The notes under the pieces are model-generated. The model searched no databases, was not told the origin of the DNA, and was given only the letters and a program-made list of their open reading frames with translations. Positions 1-5,971 of a DNA stretch of 13,107 bases are shown here, piece by piece (positions within the stretch are counted from its first letter, which is position 1; each line of letters begins with the position of its first letter). The stretch is taken from the NCBI GenBank assembly GCA_964441145.1, contig CAYTUB010000081.1, positions 1 to 13,107 on the forward strand, given 5' to 3'. The DNA is from SHLQ01 sp964441145 (GTDB lineage: Bacteria > Actinomycetota > Acidimicrobiia > Acidimicrobiales > SHLQ01). The translations under genes were made by a program, and so were the position numbers.

Positions 1-1
1 C

Positions 2-187
2 CACGGCGACGACGACCCCTACGTCGACTACCGAACGTCGCTGGCCGCCGTCGAAACCATGCCGAGCACCGACAAGACCATCCGCGTCTACGAAGGCGCT
101 CGCCACGAGCTAGTAAACGAAACCAACCGCGACGAGGTCATCAACGAAATCACCGCCTTCTGCAAAAGATTTGTCCCCCAAAAGTGA
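2..187 (+). CDS. Alpha/beta hydrolase, C-terminal fragment (monoacylglycerol lipase / S33-like)
   Basis: The 3' end of a gene that begins outside the window; 61 residues are visible, ending at TGA 185-187. The fragment starts HGDDDP and later has GARHELVNE. This matches the end of the monoacylglycerol lipase/lysophospholipase (serine aminopeptidase S33) fold, where the Asp of the H-G-x-x-D loop (visible residue 5) and the His of the HEL motif (visible residue 35) complete the Ser-Asp-His triad. The nucleophile elbow is off the window, so the substrate cannot be judged; family members cleave acylglycerols or other esters in the cytoplasm or at the membrane. The last codons (R-F-V-P-Q-K) are read from the left arm of the inverted repeat at 166-179 and the base pairs after it, so the native C-terminus may have been replaced by repeat sequence. 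It converges on the minus-strand gene ending at 223. Confidence 0.8.
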   Translation, partial: HGDDDPYVDYRTSLAAVETMPSTDKTIRVYEGARHELVNETNRDEVINEITAFCKRFVPQK

Positions 188-218
188 CCGTATAGGTATC
201 AAACGGGGGACAGATCTT
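166..218. repeat. REP-like inverted repeat element, copy 1
   Basis: The left arm AAGATTTGTCCCCC (166-179) and right arm GGGGGACAGATCTT (205-218) are reverse complements with one mismatch, separated by 25 bases. The 3' half (192-218) is identical over 27 bases to 717-743, and 195-218 matches 13084-13107 at 23 of 24 positions. The left arm lies inside the hydrolase reading frame, and the right arm ends 4 bases before the stop codon of the converging PLDc_N gene. A transcript from either strand could fold into a long stem, so it may also act as a bidirectional terminator. The REP assignment is an inference from the repeat's palindromic, extragenic, dispersed nature. Confidence 0.85.
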
Positions 219-222
219 GGAT

Positions 223-606
223 TTAGGTCTCGTCGTCTTGCTCGAACTCGGCTTCCCATGTCGAGAAATCGGGTTCGGCCTCGACCAGGAGTTGGTCTGT
301 CGGCAAGCTAGGGGCTGTCGACGCGGCCCAACCGGCATCGTCCTCGGGGCCGAGGGGGCCCGGCGGTCGGTGGAGAAAGTTCGGCCGGTTGAGCTTGGCG
401 CCTGGCGCGAAGCCAGCGTTCTTTGGACGACCAAATAGCAGCCACGCAACGGCTCCAATTGAGGCCGCCAGTGCGACGGTCAAGAACCAGAACGGCTTAT
501 TCATGCGCCGAAAGGCCGACTTGTCGGTCAACGCGACATCGAGAAGTGCCCATACCCAAAAGGCCAGAAAAGCTACTCCGAGAATTCCTGGGGCGAATTG
601 CGCCAT
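223..606 (-). CDS. Small membrane protein with PLDc_N (cardiolipin synthase N-terminal-like) domain
   Basis: A 127-residue protein with two hydrophobic helices, about residues 8-25 and 40-58. The second ends in an F-G-R motif (58-60), and a K-P-F-W sequence precedes it. This layout is the PLDc_N domain, the two-helix membrane anchor found at the start of cardiolipin synthases and also as stand-alone actinobacterial proteins of unknown role. No phospholipase D HKD motif follows. The remaining ~67 residues are Pro-rich then acidic (ending EAEFEQDDET), probably a disordered cytoplasmic tail. The ATG at 606 is supported by AAAGGAG at 616-622 with 9-base spacing. The gene sits alone, between a 27-bp direct repeat on each side (192-218 and 717-743). 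Fold assignment is fairly secure; the function is unknown. Confidence 0.8.
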   Translation of the reverse strand: MAQFAPGILGVAFLAFWVWALLDVALTDKSAFRRMNKPFWFLTVALAASIGAVAWLLFGRPKNAGFAPGAKLNRPNFLHRPPGPLGPEDDAGWAASTAPSLPTDQLLVEAEPDFSTWEAEFEQDDET

Positions 607-615
607 GCCTGAGGT

Positions 616-622
616 CTCCTTT
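616..622 (-). promoter_or_regulatory. Ribosome binding site of the PLDc_N gene
   Basis: The minus strand reads AAAGGAG, 9 bases upstream of the ATG at 606. It is one of the clearest Shine-Dalgarno sequences in the window and fixes the start. Confidence 0.7.
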
Positions 623-647
623 CGACCGTTACCTACAGTCTAGGTTT

Positions 648-661
648 TCAGCTTGAGCTGA
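648..661. promoter_or_regulatory. Short dyad upstream of the PLDc_N gene
   Basis: TCAGCT-TG-AGCTGA is a perfect 6-bp dyad with a 2-base centre, 42 bases upstream of the PLDc_N start. A second, weaker dyad (TCACT, 5 bases, AGTGA) follows at 662-676. Either could be an operator near the gene's promoter; no convincing -35/-10 pair was recognised, so this is only a candidate. Confidence 0.25.
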
Positions 662-700
662 TCACTGCCTAAGTGAAGAAGTACCTGAAGACTGCTTCAT

Positions 701-714
701 GGCTCTCGGGAGCC
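701..714. other. Hairpin GGCTC-TCGG-GAGCC next to the half repeat
   Basis: A 5-bp GC-rich stem with a 4-base loop. It lies just past the repeat at 717-743, downstream of the mycoredoxin-acetyltransferase stop codon when read on the minus strand. It has no T-run, so it is not a classical intrinsic terminator. It may be a remnant of the repeat unit or a simple transcript-end stem. Confidence 0.4.
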
Positions 715-716
715 AC

Positions 717-743
717 ATAGGTATCAAACGGGGGACAGATCTT
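717..743 (+). repeat. REP-like element, half copy (copy 2)
   Basis: These 27 bases are identical to 192-218 and lie in the same orientation, but no left arm (GATTTGTCCCCC) is found in the preceding 100 bases, so this is a half element. As in copy 1, the repeat stops exactly 4 bases before the stop codon (748-750) of a minus-strand gene. Confidence 0.85.
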
Positions 744-747
744 TGGG

Positions 748-1296
748 TTAGGCGAGGATGTCGGCGTCTTGGGGGTTGTCGCGCATGTGTGCTGCAGCGA
801 AAGGGCACAGGGGCATGATCTTGCGGCCAGTTTCGCGAAGGCGAATTACGACCCCCTCCATCAGCTTCGTGGCGTAACCCTGACCACGCTGTGCTGGTTC
901 GGTGCCTACGTGTGGGATCACGACCGTGTCGCCGCGTTCGGAAAAGCTTGCGAGGCTCACGACTTCTCCACCGCGGCGAAGTTCGAATTGACCCGCTTCG
1001 GTATTTTCCACCAGCTCGAATTCTTCTACCGAGTGCACGGCACATTGCTCGTCCGGGGACAGCTCAGCGAGCTTTGCGGCGAGGGCTTCGTTGGAGGGTT
1101 CGGTGAGGTGGGTGTCGTCGGGGAAAATAATCACCGGTATTCGCTTCAGCCCGTTGTTGCGCTCGAGCACGATGTCGGCCGCATCCGGGATCTCCTCGAG
1201 GTTGATGTAGTCGAAGGGAACTCCGTTATCTGTGAAGTACCCCTTCGCCCGAAGGCAATCGCCGCACCAATCCGCTCCGTACATCGTGATCGTCAT
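748..1296 (-). CDS. Mycoredoxin-like glutaredoxin fused to a GNAT (Acetyltransf_CG) domain
   Basis: A 182-residue two-domain protein. Residues 1-80 are a glutaredoxin of the actinobacterial mycoredoxin type: YGADWCGDC holds the redox pair Cys11/Cys14, RIP (52-54) is the cis-proline loop, and TEPSNEAL (65-72) follows. Mycoredoxins reduce mycothiol-mixed disulfides in the cytosol. Residues ~88-182 match the small YidJ/Acetyltransf_CG GNAT family: FEL(R), the V-x-P-x-x-R-G-x-G-Y-A acetyl-CoA loop (about 130-142), and a closing MPLCPFAAAHMRDNP (161-175). The acetyl acceptor is unknown. The reading frame continues upstream, but ATG 1296 is chosen because it starts exactly where the thioredoxin fold begins; there is no clear Shine-Dalgarno. 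It is divergent from the AhpD-like gene at 1439. The fusion suggests a coupled thiol/acetyl function, which is an inference. Confidence 0.88.
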   Translation of the reverse strand: MTITMYGADWCGDCLRAKGYFTDNGVPFDYINLEEIPDAADIVLERNNGLKRIPVIIFPDDTHLTEPSNEALAAKLAELSPDEQCAVHSVEEFELVENTEAGQFELRRGGEVVSLASFSERGDTVVIPHVGTEPAQRGQGYATKLMEGVVIRLRETGRKIMPLCPFAAAHMRDNPQDADILA

Positions 1297-1312
1297 GTCC
1301 GAAAGATAGCCC

Positions 1313-1324
1313 ACGAAATTTCGT
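1313..1324. promoter_or_regulatory. Perfect 12-bp palindrome between divergent redox genes (candidate operator)
   Basis: ACGAAATTTCGT is its own reverse complement. It lies 16 bases upstream of the mycoredoxin-GNAT start and 114 bases upstream of the AhpD-like start. Its place in a divergent intergenic region suits a regulator site controlling one or both genes; no regulator gene is adjacent. Confidence 0.4.
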
Positions 1325-1338
1325 TGGTTGTCGACAGC

Positions 1339-1348
1339 GAGAATTCTC
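1339..1348. promoter_or_regulatory. Perfect 10-bp palindrome in the same divergent region
   Basis: GAGAATTCTC is self-complementary, 14 bases beyond the end of the 12-bp palindrome, roughly two helical turns centre to centre. Both have an AATT core flanked by unrelated bases. It could be a second operator half or chance. Confidence 0.25.
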
Positions 1349-1438
1349 CTGGACGAGGGAATAGATATCGACCTCCGCGAAGTTTGCTTCGTGCTTGAAC
1401 TAAATGGTTCACATCGCCCAAACGAAACGAGATTGCCC

Positions 1439-2002
1439 ATGGCAGAGTTCACTGTTCACACCGTCGAAAGCGCACCCGAAGGGTCGAAGGCGATCCTTGA
1501 AGGCGCTGCCGGAAAGTATGGCTTCACCCCGAACCTCTTGGCAGTCCTTGCCGAGAGCCCTACGGCACTGAAGACCTATACGACCGTTGCCGGCCTCTTC
1601 GGTGAGACCTCCTTCGACGGTACCGAGCAGCAGGTCATCACCATGACCACGAGCTTTATCAACGACTGCACCTACTGCATGGCTGCGCACTCCACCATCT
1701 CGCAGATGACTGGCGTACCCGGAGATGTTGTTGAGTCCCTACGCTCCGGCTCCCCGATTGCCGACCCGAAGCTCAACGCTCTCGCGAACTTCACTCGAGC
1801 CCTCGTTCAAAATGGCGGAAACGCCGATGCGGCCGACGTGGATGCGTTCCTCGCTGCGGGGTATACAAACCAGCACGCACTTGAGGTGCTCGTCGGCATT
1901 GCTCAGAAGACAATCTCAAACTTCACGAATCATCTGGCTCAGACCCCCAAGGATGATGCGTTTGCCGCCAACGCCTGGGAGAAGCCAGTCGCGAGCGTCT
2001 AA
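1439..2002 (+). CDS. AhpD-like carboxymuconolactone decarboxylase family protein
   Basis: A 187-residue, mostly helical protein with the AhpD-core signature: E63 in FDGTEQQ, then CTYC (Cys77, Cys80) and His84 in MAAH. In AhpD these residues (E, CxxC, H) form a peroxidase/disulfide-reductase active site that regenerates alkyl hydroperoxide reductase. Other family members with the CxxC act as general peroxidases. The length agrees with AhpD-type proteins (about 150-190 residues), and all catalytic residues are present. ATG 1439 is chosen because the family fold starts soon after it; the open frame upstream (from 1328) reads through palindromic intergenic DNA and lacks family similarity. No strong Shine-Dalgarno is seen. 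It is divergent from the mycoredoxin-like gene, which suggests the two serve one thiol/peroxide stress response. The true substrate is unknown. Confidence 0.87.
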   Translation: MAEFTVHTVESAPEGSKAILEGAAGKYGFTPNLLAVLAESPTALKTYTTVAGLFGETSFDGTEQQVITMTTSFINDCTYCMAAHSTISQMTGVPGDVVESLRSGSPIADPKLNALANFTRALVQNGGNADAADVDAFLAAGYTNQHALEVLVGIAQKTISNFTNHLAQTPKDDAFAANAWEKPVASV

Positions 2003-2026
2003 GAAGTACTCGTCAGCAACATGTGA

Positions 2027-2050
2027 AACGGGAAACGTCAGTGACCCGTT
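2027..2050. terminator. Weak stem-loop between convergent genes
   Basis: AACGGG (2027-2032) pairs with CCCGTT (2045-2050) across a 12-base loop, in the 47-bp gap between the AhpD-like gene and the converging histidine kinase. There is no T-run on either side, so termination by this structure is only a possibility. Confidence 0.3.
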
Positions 2051-3348
2051 CAGGCTGCGAACGGAAGTTCCTTCTCGCCTTGTTGTCCACGTTCCGATCC
2101 TGAATCGGCCTGCGCTGCAGGAAGTGAGGCAACGAGGTGAGTTTGTCCGTCCTTTTGCTCGTAGCTAAGGGTTCCACCCATTGCCTCCATCGAGCGTCGG
2201 GACGCAATCAAGCCAAACCCGTAGCTCCCGCGCAGGGTGTTTTGACGAAGCTCGAAATGTTGCTCTTCGATTAGAGCATCAGACTCGACCTCGCGGAGGC
2301 CTCGTCCATGATCGATGACACGAATCTGCACATTTCCGTCGACGTCAGCGGTCGAGACTCCAATTGGTGTGGCGCCGTGACTGATCGCGTTAGTAAGTAG
2401 CTCCGCAACAACGGACTCGAGCTGCGCTCGGTCGGCTACGACCGGCAGCCGGCTTGCTGTTTTGGTTTCTACCAATGACTTGGCATCGAGGGCTTCGATG
2501 CTCTGATGGACAACTTCGCTGGCGTAGAGGTACTCGTTGCGTACCGAAACCTGTGCGTCGTTGAATGAGGCGATGTGTCCGAAGCGGCGTATCGAACGCT
2601 CGATCCGGGGACGAAGCTGCGTTGGGTCTTTGACCTGCATTGCTTCTCGAAGTTCTTCTGCTTCACGAGATACCTCGTGGGCCATTGCATCAGATCGGTT
2701 GGACAAGCGGTCGTATTCGAATTGGAGCGTCCGGACTTCTCGAGGTGCCGATCGCAGTGCCTGGAACACAAACAGTCCCGCTGATGGGACGACGAATGCC
2801 ACGGTGAAAGTCGCCACTGTGGCGATCAGGTTCATCAGGTCGTTGTCGGCTTCCAGGTCGGCAACGGCAGAGCGCTGTTCGGCTCGCATGACGTCACCGA
2901 GAGTAGAGAACGACTCGCCGGTCGCGATCTCGGCCTGAATCAAGGCTTCGACGTTGCGTGTCGGCTGGTTGATCTCCGCTACTTGGTTATCGACAGCTAC
3001 GCGGAAGTCGGCGAGAGCCGCACGAACTTCGTCCGTCGCCGTATCCTGCGTGGCGCCCTCGACCGCGTCAAGAGCGCTTAGCGAGTTCTCGATCGCTCCC
3101 TGGATCAGAAGCGTTTCCTCTGGTGCAGCATCAGCAAAGCGGCTGGCTACGGACAACTCGACTCGAGACAGCGAAACAACTCGGAGGTTCTCGACCGTCT
3201 GCACTGCCTGTTCGGCCTGATTAGACAGCGAGCGGGCTTGGCTGGCTACAGCGAAAACAGTGAGTGCCAGCAGAAGGAGCGCGACGCTGCCGACTATGGA
3301 GATGACAACTGATCGCTTACGACTGTCTGACTTCATGTCGCGCTTCAT
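2050..3348 (-). CDS. Membrane-bound sensor histidine kinase-like protein
   Basis: About 432 residues. The first membrane helix is at ~13-34, followed by a ~135-residue helical extracytoplasmic segment with repeated Ala/Glu/Val heptad-like patterns, and a second helix at ~172-198. This is the usual layout of a periplasmic sensor. The cytoplasmic part has AMAHEVSREAEEL (His224 is the likely phosphoacceptor) in a coiled region without a standard HisKA motif, then a clear HATPase_c domain: N-box ELLTNAISHG (~316-325), G1 box DHGRGL (~346-351) and G2 box GSYGFGL (~374-380). The start is ATG 3348, which shares its A with the TGA of the upstream diguanylate cyclase. A GTG at 3351 (4-base overlap) is equally possible. 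Tight overlap implies translational coupling. No response regulator is in the window; the partner could be encoded elsewhere. Confidence 0.85.
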   Translation of the reverse strand: MKRDMKSDSRKRSVVISIVGSVALLLLALTVFAVASQARSLSNQAEQAVQTVENLRVVSLSRVELSVASRFADAAPEETLLIQGAIENSLSALDAVEGATQDTATDEVRAALADFRVAVDNQVAEINQPTRNVEALIQAEIATGESFSTLGDVMRAEQRSAVADLEADNDLMNLIATVATFTVAFVVPSAGLFVFQALRSAPREVRTLQFEYDRLSNRSDAMAHEVSREAEELREAMQVKDPTQLRPRIERSIRRFGHIASFNDAQVSVRNEYLYASEVVHQSIEALDAKSLVETKTASRLPVVADRAQLESVVAELLTNAISHGATPIGVSTADVDGNVQIRVIDHGRGLREVESDALIEEQHFELRQNTLRGSYGFGLIASRRSMEAMGGTLSYEQKDGQTHLVASLPAAQADSGSERGQQGEKELPFAA

Positions 3349-5015
3349 CACGAAGCCGCCCGCTGTTGAAACAATGAAACCGAAGATGGGCTCATTCGAA
3401 CTCCTCCACCGTCGCGTTTGGCCTCATACATCGCGTCATCAGCCAGACTGATGAACTGATCGGGGCCAAGCACGCCGTCGTGTACGGCAATACCGACGGA
3501 TGCGCCGAGTTGGGCTGTGGTGTTGTTGGTCGCAATCGGTTCGCTCACGGCGCTCACAATCTGGGCTCCGTAGGCACGAAGCGATTCCAAGCTGTCGAAC
3601 GCGGTAAACGGAGTCAACAAGATGAACTCATCACCACCCATGCGTCCGGCAAGCTCGTGATCTCGTCCGGTCGAACGCAGGCGTGCTGCGACCGCTACAA
3701 GAGCATCATCGCCAGCGCTGTGGCCGAGCGTGTCGTTGACCGCCTTGAAACCGTCGAGGTCGAGGAAAAGGAGAGCCATCGGTTCCTGGTTCTTGATTCG
3801 TTCGTTCAGTGTTTCCAGGACGAACGCACGGTTGGCGAGACCGGTCAAGCCATCGTGGCGAACCTCGTGAAGCAATTGATCTGCGTGAGATTGGGCCTCT
3901 TGAAGACGCTGGGTCGCCCGGTATGCCTCGCGTGCGTGTCCACCGAGCAGAGCGAGGGCTTGCAAGTCTTCTTCTGTTGGAGTGTCTCTGCGCGACCAGA
4001 CCCGGAGAACAGCCTCGGGGTGTTCAGATCCGCCGTAGCTGCTGAGCTCGATCGCATGTCCAGAACGGACGCCGTTGAGTTTCAACATCTCTCCGTGCAC
4101 CGAGTCGTCGTCGGTGATCGAGCCGACTGAGTCCGACAGGCCAGCGTTGAGAAGCTCCGGCGGAATTCGCACTGCTGGCCCATGCGAGTTGCTCGAATGG
4201 ATAAGGAGCTCTCCCTGAGAATTTCGGATCACGACGTCGGCTTGGTCGAAGCCGATCGATGCTCCACTCTCGGAGACAGCGCTAAGGACATCGTTGAGAT
4301 CTTGGTGGTTCGACATTTGTCGTGCTGTCTCGGTGATGTGGTGTAGACGCTTGGCGTTTCGGTCGGCGCTATGACGTGCCTTGGCCAGACCATGGATCCG
4401 GTCCTGTGCAGAATCGACCATGAGTGCTGCTGGCCCGGAAACGAACAGCACAGCGAGGACTTGCTGAATCGACAAGATGAGTGTCTCGGTGGTGGCATCG
4501 TCAGATGCATTCGTTGTAAGCCGGAGGGCCAAGAAAGCGAGGCTCAGACCCATCCAGACGAAGGCCGAACCGGAGATGGAGAACAGTACTGCCGTCTCGA
4601 GTACGGGGGTGATGAGCGCGACCCATGCGAGCGGGCTGGTATCGACGTCGATTACCGCCATCACACCGATGGCAAGAAAGGAGTCCAACGCGATGACTGG
4701 CCAACCGAGTGACGTATCGGACGAACGCTTTCGCAATTGTTGAACAACCGTCCGAAGCGACCATGCGATTGCGACGACCGCAACAAGTGAGACTGCGGCT
4801 TGAACGATGAAGAGCGATGATTGCCGCTGCTCAAAGCCACCGATGAGCAACGTTCCGAGGATTACCGCAGCCATCGTGAACCGTGTGAGTGCGAAGCCAC
4901 TCGTCACGGCACTGTTCGAGGAAATGAACGTGCTCGAGTCCGTATTGGGGGTCGCCGTCTGGCGGAAATTGCGCACACCACAAATTCGGCAGTTCAGCGT
5001 CAATATTGAGACCAA
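3348..5015 (-). CDS. Membrane diguanylate cyclase (GGDEF domain)
   Basis: About 555 residues. The N-terminal part (~45-200) has about five to six hydrophobic helices, a MASE-like membrane sensor I do not recognise. A helix at ~205-235 leads into a GAF-sized region (~238-345), and then the cyclase domain (~380-540). Key residues: DLDGFK (419-424, Mg/GTP binding), NDTLGH, and an intact G-G-D-E-F at 460-464. It should make cyclic di-GMP from two GTP. The product-inhibition I-site, normally RxxD, reads RDHE (451-454), so the Asp is Glu. The start is uncertain: TTG 5015 gives the longest frame but has no Shine-Dalgarno. GTG at 4976 and ATG at 4874 (just before the first helix) are alternatives. 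It overlaps the histidine kinase that follows and starts 64 bases after the L,D-transpeptidase. Confidence 0.88.
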   Translation of the reverse strand: MVSILTLNCRICGVRNFRQTATPNTDSSTFISSNSAVTSGFALTRFTMAAVILGTLLIGGFEQRQSSLFIVQAAVSLVAVVAIAWSLRTVVQQLRKRSSDTSLGWPVIALDSFLAIGVMAVIDVDTSPLAWVALITPVLETAVLFSISGSAFVWMGLSLAFLALRLTTNASDDATTETLILSIQQVLAVLFVSGPAALMVDSAQDRIHGLAKARHSADRNAKRLHHITETARQMSNHQDLNDVLSAVSESGASIGFDQADVVIRNSQGELLIHSSNSHGPAVRIPPELLNAGLSDSVGSITDDDSVHGEMLKLNGVRSGHAIELSSYGGSEHPEAVLRVWSRRDTPTEEDLQALALLGGHAREAYRATQRLQEAQSHADQLLHEVRHDGLTGLANRAFVLETLNERIKNQEPMALLFLDLDGFKAVNDTLGHSAGDDALVAVAARLRSTGRDHELAGRMGGDEFILLTPFTAFDSLESLRAYGAQIVSAVSEPIATNNTTAQLGASVGIAVHDGVLGPDQFISLADDAMYEAKRDGGGVRMSPSSVSLFQQRAAS

Positions 5016-5079
5016 ATTCGAGATAGCAGGTCAGTCTGAGTCGTTCGCCCTAGTTAAACCCCCAATTAGTAAGGTCAGA

Positions 5080-5928
5080 TTACGAAGACACACTGATCGG
5101 CGCACCGAGCGGGAGTTGCTCAGCCAGAAGCTGCATCACGTCGTTGGGCACACGAACACATCCGTTCGTGAGTTCTTCACCGAGTTCGGCTTCGGGATTG
5201 TGGGTGCCATGAATAGCAATCACGGGAAGCCCACCCGAGAACGTCTCGAGGACTTCAGAAAAGCTCGATAGCACTACAGACCACTCGCCGAGATGCTGCT
5301 CCTCTGGCGGGTTTCGACGCTTCGCTGCGACGTAGAAGGTGCCGATGGGCGTCGGAGTCTGTGGAGTGCCGATCGCTGATTGACTTTCCAAAACCAACCG
5401 CTCACCGTCGAAGACTCTCACCGAGGTTGATCCGAGGTCGACTTCGGCGCGCATGAAGGTTTCGCCCAGTGCATAGTGCTCTGTAGGTATCCAGCCTTCG
5501 AGACCATTTGGGCGGATCGGGAGCTGCACCTTGACCCAGTCATCGCCGATGTCACCTTCGGTGACCATCAGTGTTAGCGGCCCGCCAAATTGATGCGGAT
5601 TTGGCACCACGAAAGGGAGCGCTATCGGGTTTCCGTTCGGTTCCTCGTAGGTGACGAGCGCTCCTATCGAACTGCGGGCAGTGGCGATCACGCTTCGGTG
5701 AGGATCGGTCGGCGCCTCCGTGGTGGGGGCCGTGGTCGAAGTAGTCGTCGAAGTCGTGGTCGAGCGAGGTGTTTGGGTGGTCGTTGTAGATCGCTCCGAG
5801 GAAACTTGCGAAGTTACGACTTGAGATTCCGACGCTCCAAGAACGGTGGTGTCGGGTGCAGAGGTCGCGCAACCCGCACTGAGTATTGCCAAGGCAGCCA
5901 CGATGGCTAGCGCGTAACGTCGATGCAC
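5080..5928 (-). CDS. L,D-transpeptidase lipoprotein (YkuD domain)
   Basis: A 282-residue secreted lipoprotein. MHRRYALAIVAALAILSAGC has a positive start, a hydrophobic core and the lipobox L-S-A-G with Cys20 as the lipidated residue. A Thr/Ser-rich linker (~46-75) would span the cell wall. Residues ~76-155 resemble an SH3-like/uncharacterised module ending in EGWIPTEHYALG. The YkuD catalytic domain (~160-282) contains TPTPIGTFYV (191-200), IAIHGTH (238-243) and TNGCVRV (254-260), with nucleophile Cys257 and Arg259. This enzyme class makes 3-3 peptidoglycan cross-links outside the cell. In many relatives the motif is SHGC; here Asn255 takes the His place. GTG 5928 is chosen since it gives a perfect signal peptide; the frame upstream overlaps the previous gene and lacks a signal. 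It follows the degenerate GGDEF gene by 43 bases. Confidence 0.88.
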   Translation of the reverse strand: MHRRYALAIVAALAILSAGCATSAPDTTVLGASESQVVTSQVSSERSTTTTQTPRSTTTSTTTSTTAPTTEAPTDPHRSVIATARSSIGALVTYEEPNGNPIALPFVVPNPHQFGGPLTLMVTEGDIGDDWVKVQLPIRPNGLEGWIPTEHYALGETFMRAEVDLGSTSVRVFDGERLVLESQSAIGTPQTPTPIGTFYVAAKRRNPPEEQHLGEWSVVLSSFSEVLETFSGGLPVIAIHGTHNPEAELGEELTNGCVRVPNDVMQLLAEQLPLGAPISVSS

Positions 5929-5971
5929 GGACCGATCATAGTTTGCCGGTCGGCGAGGCCGGTGATGTCGA

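Noticed and set aside
166..743. Repeats as a CRISPR array
   Set aside because: Copies are over 500 bases apart with a gene between them, lack regular spacers, and no cas gene is present.
769..1398. Long plus-strand open frame opposite the mycoredoxin-GNAT gene
   Set aside because: It is antisense to a gene with clear motifs and has no recognisable domain; it arises from GC-rich codon bias.
1297..1452. 52-codon N-terminal extension of the mycoredoxin-GNAT protein
   Set aside because: It covers the divergent intergenic region and overlaps the start of the AhpD-like gene; the redoxin fold starts at ATG 1296.
3480..4130. 216-codon plus-strand frame opposite the GGDEF gene
   Set aside because: It is the shadow of the diguanylate cyclase, with no family features and no start context.
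5028..5080. Direct repeat AGGTCAG at 5028 and 5074 before the GGDEF gene
   Set aside because: Only seven bases match; expected by chance over this distance.
5700..5790. Thr codon-rich stretch as a possible tandem DNA repeat
   Set aside because: It encodes the Thr/Ser-rich linker of the lipoprotein; the codons vary and there is no regular repeat unit.
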